Shown in pieces: positions 37,807-49,800 of a stretch of DNA of 64,000 bases. Each line of letters begins with the position of its first letter. Positions within the stretch are counted from its first letter, which is position 1. The DNA is from Quercus robur. Taxonomy: Eukaryota; Streptophyta; Magnoliopsida; Fagales; Fagaceae. The DNA lies in contig NC_065538.1 in NCBI RefSeq assembly GCF_932294415.1, positions 12,654,330 through 12,718,329 on the forward strand, written 5' to 3'. Under the pieces are notes generated by a model. That model did no database searches. It saw only the letters and a list, made by a program, of their open reading frames with translations, and was not told the DNA's origin. The position numbers and the translations under genes were made by a program.

Positions 37807-40800
37807 ATACTTTGCTTATTTTGATTCACAAATACAACTCACAAACCCATGAAAGGACCCATGATCCCACCCTCCTCTCCCTGTTTATGGAGAGGAAAGA
37901 CCCATCTCTTTTTTTTTTTTTTTTTAATCAAGTACTCCCTCCGTCCCAAATTATTGGTCCTCTATTCCATTTTGGGATGTCCCAAAATGTAGTCCTCTTT
38001 GAAATATCAATAAATATCTTACCCATTACTTTATTTAAAAAGTCAATGCCATTCTTCTCTAGAATTTAAATTAATAAGGGTAGTTTTGAAAACTTATATC
38101 TTTTTGAGTAACAGACAATGCATTAAATGATAGTCCCTTAAAGAGTTGGATTTTCTAAACATGACACAAAATTTGGGACAAATGTAGTAGAATGAAATAA
38201 ATATCATGGCCACAGCACTTTCAACAAAATTGCTGGTTCCTCACTGTTCTAAAATGAACTAGAATTTGTTGTACTACATTGAACTTAGCACCACTCTTAG
38301 GAACGATGATGTGCAATACCATATTGCATTACACCTCTAATTAAAGAGTTGGATTTTCTAAACATGACAAAAAATTTGGGACGAATGTAGTAGAATGAAT
38401 CAAATATCATGGCCACAACGCTTTCAACAAAATTGCTGGTTCCTCACTGTTCTCAAATGAACTAGAATTTGTTGTACTACATTGAACGTAGCACCACTCT
38501 TAGGAACGATGATGTGCAATACCATATGGCATGACTCCTCTAATTAAGTATCTTTTTTTTTTTTGCATTTGCTAATATTCATTCATGTCAGATGTATTTG
38601 TTGTGTATGTTTCTTTCTTTTAAATTCAAGGGTAACATATGGAGCTGTGTACTCTTCTTTCATCATTTCTACACTCTTGGTATATTCAACGTTCATAATT
38701 CTAAAATTCAATAATCGAGTTTGCTCTTTAAAAAAGATAGAAGAAAACAAAGTTGCATCAACCCAGAAGGTTAAACGTGCAGATTTTCAAACATAAAATA
38801 ATTAAATAAAAGATTGAAGTATCAATTATATGAAATCCATTTTTTTACCAGGCAGAGAATTCATACATCTGTTTGGAAATTTGTTTCCAAAAACAGAAAA
38901 CTGGCTCGCTGAACAAAAACATTTTTGGCATATTCTTAAAACAATTTTTGGAAAAAATCTAAAAGATATTTTCAGAAACTTGATCCCAAGAACAAATATT
39001 TTCCACACTAGTGAACAATTCACTTGAGTGCACAGTAAAAGGATGGTTTTGTTCTCTCTCTCTCTCTCTCTCTTTCACATTGTCTGATGCCAACCGCAGT
39101 AGGGATTCATAGGGATGGAGGGTAGGTTTTGCAGGGGTTGATGGGAGGTGGGGTTGGCTTTCCAGAGGTGGGGGGAGATTTGTAGGATTGGTCGCTGGGA
39201 TGGGCGGGTGAGGAAGGGTCTATGGGGTGAGTCACAGGAGGGGGACAGGTGGGTACATAAAAACAAATTTTTGAATTTTGTTTCTAAAAATTGTTTTTAT
39301 TAATCACTTCCCAGATATATTTTTCATTTGAAAACAGAAAACCTGCGGGGATGGAGGTTAGATCAAAGAGGATTGGGCCTAGATTGAAACCAAATAGGGC
39401 CCAATTGTGTATTAATGAAAGAGAAATGGGCTCAAACCAAGCATTTTGGCCCAAAGCTAAAGGATTCAGCCTAGAGAGGACTTGTCCAAAAACAGACCAC
39501 CCTCTAGTATTTTGAGAAGACCCACCCAAGGAAGGTTGAATCAAGAACCCGGGCCAAGGAGAAGGGCAACCTTGAAAGCATAGACAGACAATTGAAGAGT
39601 GAGGACTAGCAGGCTACACCTAGGATATTATCTGGCAGAGGAACAATGGTTTACCCACATGAAGGTTGGAGGAAGCTTCTTGATAAAGCAACTATCTCCT
39701 CCACATAAAATGCACTGCACAAACTAGCCATGCCACATTTGTGGCTGAATGACTCTCCTGAACAGTACTCCAACAGCCTATTACCTTCACATCTCAGCCT
39801 CAAAAGGAGGGGAGGGGGAAGATGGGACAAGAGTCCCACCTGAAGAATCATCCGCCCTATAAGTGGACAGCTAATATGGAAGCAACCAACCTATAAATAG
39901 GAAAAGACCCATTATGTGAGGGGATCTGAAAAAGATTAAGTCTAGAGAGAGAAATTATTGTAAACACTTGAATTTTATTTTGTACTATGGTTATCCTTGT
40001 GTATTAGTCTTCCTCAAACAGACCAAGGAGAGTTTATAAAAGAAGAGTATTGTTCATTTCTCACATCTCCCAGCCTTTAAGTCTTTTTACTTTGATTTTC
40101 TTTTCACTATTTTAAAGTTAGCTTTTAAGCCCATCTCTACAAATTAGTTGTTTTGGTTAAGGGCCCAACCCGAGAGGGTTATTCGGTTTTTACCCCATAC
40201 AAAACCAATAAAAAAAATGGTTCCTATCCTTAAAAGACAAGATTTTCTGAGAACAATTTTTAGAAAACATTCCCAAACAGGGCCTATGGATCCTCTACTT
40301 TTATCATATTCCCTATAATCATGCTCAGTCTACTAAGCCTTTAAATATGCAATGCAAGCGAAATGGACGCAGGCAATACACACTTGTGAATTCTAACTCA
40401 AAGAACACAGCCAAAAGAATAACTAAACAAAGCAGTGAATTCTAACTCAAAGAACACAGCCAAATGAATAAATAAACAAAGCAAAGACAGCAATACAAAT
40501 TCTTGTAATGACTTATCAAAAACAAATTCTTGCAATATAATTATAAACAATGAACATTAGGTCCTTACTTTCTGTAAATCTAGAAATATAAAGGGAAGGA
40601 TCAACAGGTTTTATAATGGTAGGATGCTCTCCAAGGCTTAGAAGTTGGCACAGCTGCAAAAATACAGCACCTAGCACATAACTGCATTATTTTAGAAAAG
40701 AAGATGTCAATAGTACAAGAAAAAAAGTGGCAGTGTATCATACTGTTTAATGTTAATATAGGTTGCACATAAAAGAATTAAAATTTGATATTGAAGTAGG

Positions 40801-43800
40801 TTCTCTCTTACACATTTATGGACAGATACTCGGAAAAATCGATAAGAAGAAATGGTTTTGGGTCTTTAGCTACACTGCAAAACATAAAAAGCTAATTTCA
40901 ATTATTGAGTCCCATTAATAAATGCCTAACAATTAACAGAAGATATTATCACAGGTACCTGCACATTAACCTGCCATCCAAGGCCACAAAATGAAATTAA
41001 AAGAAATATGAAACAATCCATAAGTAAATTTAAAAGCATTACTGTTTGATTCATTAGTATTCCCAGGTACAAAACTATTTCTCAAGTCAAGTAAATGACT
41101 AAATGGTAGCAATGTCAATTTTGGACATTAGGTCAGCCACTCGGCTCTTAAGCATTTATTTTTCATATAATGTTAAATATACATCGATTTAAGAGCAATA
41201 ATGGGTAATAAAGTGAATTTGTGACTATTAAAGGATGTCTAGAAATTAGAATACAAACCAAAAATAAGAATATTAATTAATGTTCAAATGCACTGTTACT
41301 ATTAGAGCATGAATATTCTCTTTGTTTTGTGAAAGTGTATTCAATTCCTCTTGTTCCTGTGTCCCACAAATACAATTTTATTTTTTTTTTAAATAAAAAT
41401 AAAAACAAAACTGGGACACACGCATACAAAAGTGTCCTAGGCGTATCCTGTGTCCGAAAAGGGTACAAAACTGGTACAACACCCCAAATGAAGTGTTTGT
41501 GCTTCATAGGTTGTCAAACAAGTACAAGATGACCAATTAAATGTACAACAAAATAAAGAGTATAAGGTCTTCCAACTATAACTGTAATTTCAAGTTTTAA
41601 GGAATCCTATATAAATTTGCTTACCGACATGCAATATAAAGGCAAGCAGCTGCAACTTGATCTGTTTTACGCCCCCTAGTAAAATTCCGTTCAACAGCTA
41701 TCTGCAAAGTCATACCTAAATCAGATGTTTGTAAATAGTATTCAACTGATGAGGACACCATAGGAAAAATAAAGAAAAAAATATAATAAAATAATAATAA
41801 AAACACCATACCTGATAAAATGCACAGGCTGGATTAACTATAGAGTCACCACCACTTATATTAAATGTTGTAACGATACTTTCTATCATATCTCTCCCTA
41901 TGAAAAAAATAACTATTTCTGATTAGAAGTGAAATTACTATTCCGGACTAGAAATGAAATTATTATATCTAATTCCATCTTTATGTATGCATGACTTCTA
42001 AAACATGAAAATGGTATATGAGATTATCAGGGCTTGATTATCTTGTGAAGAATATGGTAGGACAGACTTGTATTTTTCTTTGCCTCATTCATTTTACTGG
42101 ATTCGTGTAAAACTTCCAAAGTTTGAAACTTGTGGGGCCAAGAAGATTTCTTACTTGAACATTGGCAATTGTTTTTGCAAAAAAATAAACAATAAGGCAA
42201 ACCATCCAACTATGGGGGTAGTTTCTATTTGGTCCCTAAAACTTTAATTTAATCGATGTCGATGTTAAGCCACAGTCTAATCTGTGTCAGCTTCAATCAA
42301 GGTACATTATTAAATTGACAAGTAGCTTCATGAGTGAAAGCCTGAGTGCTTTCAGATACAACCCGCTGTGTTGTGACACAGTAACTACTGCCCCTGCACC
42401 ACTGGGTTCTGCTGTACTAACCGGTGGCTCTCTCTCTCTCTCTCTCTCTCAACAACTGCCTAAAATTTTTTACATCTGGGTGGTTTCAAATAAACCTTAA
42501 ATTTTAAAACGTTACAGTTAAAATAGTTAGAATAATAGTTAAGTGATTATAAATCACCATTTCTTGTCAACATAAACATTCTGGACAACAGGACAAGTGG
42601 TAATTTATCATGGTTTCAAAATGGTGGTCATGAGTTCCAATCATGTCTCCATTCTACCCCCAGTTTTAAAAAGAAAGAAACCTAGCAAGATGGACCCCAC
42701 CCATTAAGGCAGCTTAGGCCTACTTACAATAGGATGAGTACTTCATAAATCCAATTTGGTCACTCTGAGCCTATCTGTATCCATGTCCTTGCATAGCTCG
42801 AGAAAATTGTTCAACCTTGCTCTAAGCTATTGCTTCAAAACATACAAATTTTTTTTTATTCTCTATACCTTCCCTTGTGTAAAGGAATTCCTGAAACCTG
42901 AGAGAACATCCATATAAACCTCTTCTTCTAAATTACCATGAAGAAAAGCATTTTTTTTACCTCAAGCTAATTCACAATCCAATTCAAACTAGTTGCTAGG
43001 GATGGGATTACTCGTATGAAATTCATGTTCTCTATTGAGGCAAGTCTCTTGATAGTCAATCCCATAGGTCTAAGTGAATCCCTCTGCAACCAATCTGGCC
43101 TAGTACCTCTCTATGGACCCATCTGCCTTATGCTTAACTATGAAAACCCACTTGCAGCCAGCTGTCTTTTTTCCATTTAAGCAAGAGAACTAATTCCTAA
43201 AAAAAAATTATTCAAAGTTGTCATTTCTTCAATCATAGCTTTTTCTTTATATAGGTAATTAGGAACTTTATTAAAAAACCTATGAAAAGGATACAGGCTG
43301 ACCTCCATGTACACAGGCCGTGTGTACTAAGGAAGGTTAGCAATCAACAATAAGTACATAAATCTAAGAACTCTACGAGAGAAGAGAAGGATAGACCACT
43401 CATGGCATATTCTACCATGGATCATGTGAAGGGCAATAAGAGCATCTAATCATCATTCTTCTCAGGGCTAAGAGTATGAATATAGCTAGAGGTCTAAAAA
43501 TACCTTGACCCCCAAGTAAGCTGACATGTAGACAGCAGATTGGTCTTTAGATTCTGTGTTTGAAATACTTCAAGGTGACATCCTTAGTGAGAAGGAGAGC
43601 TCTATCACCACTTGAGACTGTTAATGTTGTTCCACCACAAGAGGTTGTTGGGGGGGTTCTTCATGCCTCATCGGATCAACATAATTAACAGTGGAAGGGT
43701 GAAGGGGTAATCATATGCAACACATGAACACCAAAATGGGGCTCTTCTTCACTAATGTCCTACCCTTGAAGAGGAGTGTTCAAACTAGAAACGTAAGCAC

Positions 43801-46800
43801 CGGACTCGAAGTACTTACAAGAATGACAATGGTGACAATATCCTTTGTGGCCAAATAGCCAAGAAATATATACTTAAGAGCACGAGGATCCAACAAACCA
43901 CCTTCGAGATGATGAATGTGAAACATATATAGCACACACGAAGAGTGAGAGGAAATAATTCTGAAGACAAGGGAGGAGACAATAATTCTATAGGAGTTTT
44001 GAAAATCAAGACACGTGATGGCATCCGATTGATAAAATATGTTGCCCTGAAAACAACATCTACTTGGTAATGCCAAAAAGAGGATAGTGTCAAAATGCCG
44101 TTAATCTTTATTTGGATGGAACAATTGGTTTGGCAAACACTTTTTTTGTTATTTAGCCCCATTATGCTTGGTGTGGACACTATGGCGAATGAGAAATCAT
44201 CGTACATTTGAAGATTTGTATGACTCAATAGTTCAGCTAAGCCTCTTGACAAAATGGTCTTTCATTTTTTTTTTTTTTTTTTTTTTTTTGGTGATAAATA
44301 AGAAAGAAGTATATTCAAGAACTACCTCATGAAAACACAAGGCAGAGTAAAGATTACAGAGGAAGAAACAAACAGAAAAAAGAAACAAAACACAAAAACA
44401 AACAGAAAACAGCAAAGAACTAAATACAAAGGAGAGAACAAAGAAACAAAGGGAGAGAATCACTAGAGGTGAGTCCCCAAGCCCTAGACCAATCAAAGAG
44501 AGAGCCACTAAAATAAGCAATCAACTGGTCATCGGATTTGTCCCAGTCCTCAAAAGTTCGCCAATTTCGCTCCCTCCAAATACACCACATTAGGCATAGC
44601 AAAGCTAGATTCCAGATGCTAGAAGAGTGCTTTCCCAACCAATTCCACCAATCGAAAAGCGTATCTGCAACCAATCTTGACAAAACCCAAGAAATCCCAA
44701 AAGATCTAAAGACCAAACTCCACAACTTATAAGCTTTTTCACAATGGAGAAGCAAATGATTCACCATCTCCCCATTACAACGACACATAATGCACCAATC
44801 AACAAAATCAAAGCCTCTACATCGCAGAATGTCCCCTGTAAGAATCTTCTCCCAAGTTGCCATCCAAACAAAGAAAGAGACGTGCGTAGGAGCCTTAACC
44901 TTCCAAATACCTTTCCAAGGAAAGAAAATAGGCAAGGGACTTCGAAGCCTATCGTAGAACGAGCGGATGTTAAAATCCCCTTTCTTCGACAATTTCCAAA
45001 TCATACGGTCACCTTGCTCAGATTGAGGTAAATTAGAACCCAAGGTATGAAGGAATTCATCCACCTCTCCCATCTCCCAATCATTTGGATCCCTAAGTAA
45101 CAAAACCTTCCAGCTTCTCCGAGTCGCGGTCCCCAACCGTTCGAGAGAAGAGGCCACAGATGCCTCTCTATTAGTGGCAATCCCATACACTACCGTGAAG
45201 GATAGATGGAGTGGAAGATCCCCACACCACTAATCTGTCCAAAACTTCACTCTATTCCCCGCCCCTACCTCAAACCGGATATGCTTGCTAAAAACCTCCC
45301 AACCTTTTCGGATACTTTTCCATAAACCACAACCATGAACACCCCTACCTAGCTTGGAAGACCATCCCCCCCACTCTTCCCCAAACTTCAAAGCTACAAC
45401 CCTCCTCCAAAAACAAGTCTCCTCTACCCCAAACCGCCATAACCATTTTCCTAGTAAGGCTCTATTAAAAGTAGTTAATATCCTTATCCCCAAACCACCA
45501 TTAGCCTTAGGAGCACACACCTTATCCCACCCCACCAAATGCATCTTCCCCCCCACAGGAAATTCCTCTGAATCTTCTCAATCTTTTTAGCCACATGCGA
45601 AGGGATGGTAAAAAGAGATAAATAGTAAGTAGGAAGGCTAGAAAGCGAACTCTTAAGAAGAGTCAGATGACCACCTTTGGACAAATACAGCTTCTTCCAC
45701 CCGGCCAACTTCCGATTAATGGTCTTTCATGAAAACATTGTTTAAATAGTCCCATATTTTGCAACCTAGGGGACCTAATGATATCCATTCTCTTGTAGAT
45801 TTCATTGATTCTCTCTTTTTTTCTTTTGTAATTCTTTAGGCTATCTTATCCACCAGACTACATGAGATAGTTCCTATTTTTCAATAAAATAGTTCTAATT
45901 ATCAAACAATATTTACAAACCATTTCAAAGTTACTTATCAAATAAACAAATAAAACCATTTCAAACTTTACTAAAATGAGTTTTCTTTATGAACAACATT
46001 AACACACTGATTATTGAAATTTAAACTCCTAATAGGACAACCTAACTTAGTAATACATAAAAGTAAACAGTTACAAAGCACAATCACATACCTTTATCTA
46101 AAGTCCTCCTAAATGATTCTGAATAGCCACTTTGAATGGATCTTACCACGCTACCTGACAATTTGCTCTGCAGATAAAAGAGTTCCACTATTAAAAAATC
46201 AAAACATGTGGCCATAAAATGCAAAATAAAGCACAATGTACACTACAATTTATTTGAAGCATTTGAAAATTAATGCAAAGTTGCAAACTATCAGAGTTAT
46301 AAATCCCATAAATATTGGTCTAAATTTCATTACAAAAGATAGTTTACTCAGGCCTAAAGATTAAAATAAATATATATTAAAAGGAAAGATGGTGACATTG
46401 ACCTAAATATATATTTTGACTAAGTATTATCCTAGGAAGCACGGGTGCGTTTCGGGACTCGGGTGCGGGTGCGGGTGCGGGACTCGGCAATTTTTGAAAA
46501 AGGTGGGTGCGGGTGCGGCAGGACTCGGCGATTAAAAAATTAATAAAAATATTTTTATTTATATTTTTAATATATTACTAGGCATATTTTTTCACATTAT
46601 TTACACATATATCAAATTTAAGAGTAATAGTAGATAATAACTAAAACATAATTTTCATAAATTAAATAAAACCCACAAGATTAATCTTTTTTTTTTTATT
46701 CTCTCCATTCACCTGCCACTCCAGTGCCAACAAGTCACGGTCTCATCAGAATATCAACTTTACCTTTTTTTTATTTTTTATTTTATTTCCCCAAGGCTTC

Positions 46801-49800
46801 CATTTTCCAAAGCTTAATCTACACCACACATTTTTAAAAAAAATCTCTACACCAAGTCAGCCTATCACTTCTACATATTTATTCTTCTTTCGTCTTCTAC
46901 CTTAACCTTTGTTTCTTCCGTCACTCCCCTTCCCAGTTCATACCTCTTCTTTTTTTAACCCTTCTTTAGTTTTCTTAAACTAGTTTACGCAACATCTAGA
47001 CTGAGTAGAGGCAGGAAAACAAGACAGAGAGAGAAAGAGAAGAAGATTCTGCACTTTTTTTTTTTTGAATTTCGGCGTTTCGGCAGGACGCGGCACCGAC
47101 ACGCGGTCAGCGGCGTCCCTGTCGCGCCGCGTCGGACGCGGGTGCGGCTCCTCTAGCGCCACGTCCATGCATCCCAGGTATTATCTATACACTTAAAAAT
47201 AAACTAACGATGTCTAAGAAGAAAAATCTAAGCATGTACATTTCAATTCATCACAAGCATTAGAAAAACAAAGCAACGACATCAGAGTACAAAATACTTT
47301 TTTTTTTGGTAACATAGGGAACCTTTTAAAAGAAAAGCCCTTTGGACTTGCCTCTAGCCAGTAAACCTACAAGCAACTAACCCCACCCTCCAAAATCAAT
47401 TACAGGGTAACGCATTCACGGTTTATGATCATGCCTAGGAGAATTAGAATACAAAATTCTCACACACACTAATCTAATTTTTTATTACAAATGGCTGTTT
47501 ACTAACATATAAATATTTGAAAAAAATTTCAAAAATAACATGTTTTTTTATAGGTAAGTAGTGCAATTAATCAGAGAAAAAAAATAAACTTTTTCATGAT
47601 GATGATCACAAAGGAACAAAAGAAAATACAAAAATATTATAAGGCAGGTCTAAGTGAAGCAAGGAACTCAAAAACAGATGAACAATCAGAAAAATCCCAA
47701 CACCATGCCCAAAGAGTGTGTTGAAACACCGATTTTAATTGGTCCAACGAAATTACATTGTCCTCAAATAGGTGACCATTCCACTCCTTCCGCACAGTCC
47801 ACATCAAACAACCCAGTACCATATTCCATATTATAGAGCCATGCTTCCCAAACCAGTTCCTCCAACAAAATAATAAAGTCGCAGCAATCCCCAGCATAAC
47901 CCAATTAATCCCAAATATCAAAAACACATCCCCCACAGAGCATGGGCAACATCACAATGCAGTAAAACATGATAAACTGACTCCCCATTACTTCGACACA
48001 TACAACACCAATTCACCAAAGGCAACCTTTCTCATAAGATTATCCAAAGTAAGGATCCGACCTAAAGCCGCTATCCACATAAAGAACAGAACCCTTTTAG
48101 GAACCTTAACGAACCAAATACCCTTCCATGGAAATGGAGACTTAGTAGCAGCCCGAATCACCTGATAAAAAGGCTATCAAACTGGCCACTACCTTTAAGG
48201 CACCAATGCATCCTGTCAATCCCCTCACCCCTTGGAAATCGAGAATAAATGTGCTCAAGAAAAGAGAAGACTGCCTCTAGTTTCCAATCATGAAAATCTC
48301 TATGTAATCTCAAATTTCAACTCCTAAAAACCCAATCCACCTGGTGAACCATAACATCAAAGATAAAAGCTTCCTTATCACCCAAACACACAAAAAGATC
48401 AGGGTACAAAAGCTTAAGGGCAATATCCCCAGCCCACCAATAATGCCAGATGAGAATAAGATTACCTTCTCCAACTACAAATGCCATATGTTGGGAGAAT
48501 CTATCTCATCCTACTCTTATACAACACCATAACCCACACCCATGCGCCCTCCTACTAGCTTTAGTACTCCACCCCCCGTAATCCTCCCCATACTTGGTGG
48601 CAATAACCCTCTTCCATAAATGAGATGTATCAATTCCCAAAACTCCATAACCATTTCCCTAACAATGCTTGATTAAAATGAACAACTCTCCTAAGCCCCA
48701 ATCCACCCACCACAATGGGTGAACAAACCTTGTCCGTAGCCACCAAGGAGTATTTAAACTCCTCCTCTAAAGCACCTCAAAAGAAATTTCTTTGAATTTT
48801 TTCCAACCTATCAGCCATTGATTTAGGGATGGTGAATAAAGATAAATAGTACGTTGAATGGCTTGACAGATTCAAAAAAGTGAGTCTACTTCCCTTTGAT
48901 AAGTAGAGTCGCTTCCAACCCGGAAGGTTCCTCTCCATCTTCTCTATAATGGGCTTCCAAATAGAAGTTGCCTTAAACGGAGCACCCAAAGGCATACCCA
49001 AATATTTCATTGGTAGACCACTCACCTCCCCAATAGAAACAATTTTTCACTTTTCCCCACATTAATCAAACCAGTAACTGCTTCAAAGCATCTCAATGCC
49101 AACCTAATGTAAAGTAATTGCTCCCTAGAAGCATCACAAAATAAAAGTGTCATCAACAAAAAGAATATGTGAAATACTCACTCCTACTGAAGTATTGCAT
49201 CCCACATGAAAACCACATAGTAAACCACTTTCCTCAGTTTTCTTCAAAATCCAGCTCAATACCTCCATGACCAAAAGAAACAAAAGAGGTGACAAAGTAG
49301 TGACACGAGCCTCTCCTCCATCTCTCCTCAAAACCCATTCTGCCCAGAAGACAAAATAGAGAATCCAATTCACATGCTTTTTCTATATCCAACTTGCATA
49401 TCACACTTGGGACACAGCTCTTCAATCTACTATACAAGCACTCATTAGCAATGAGGACTGAATCTAAAATCTGCCTACATCAAAAGAATTTTGTACAAAG
49501 TTTTCCTCCAAATCAATCTAAAGGAATCTCTCCAACCCATTACAAGGCCATTTCAAAAAATACAACACAGTCAAAAAAAAAATCTTAATAAAAATCTATG
49601 GGGTACATAACTACAAATACAACCCTTTTTTTATTACGTATGGAATCTTTCTAAAGAAGAGCCCCGTGGACACATCTCCAACTAGTAAAACCTACAGGCA
49701 ACTGACGTCACCCACTAAAACCAATTGTTGGGTAATCCATAGTCAAAATTATCTTTTCAACCCTTTCCATCACATTTGATGGATGAAAGAACCTAAATAC

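Noticed and set aside
40386-40483. Direct repeats as a possible CRISPR array
   Set aside because: Only two adjacent units without spacers in a plant intron; a simple tandem duplication.
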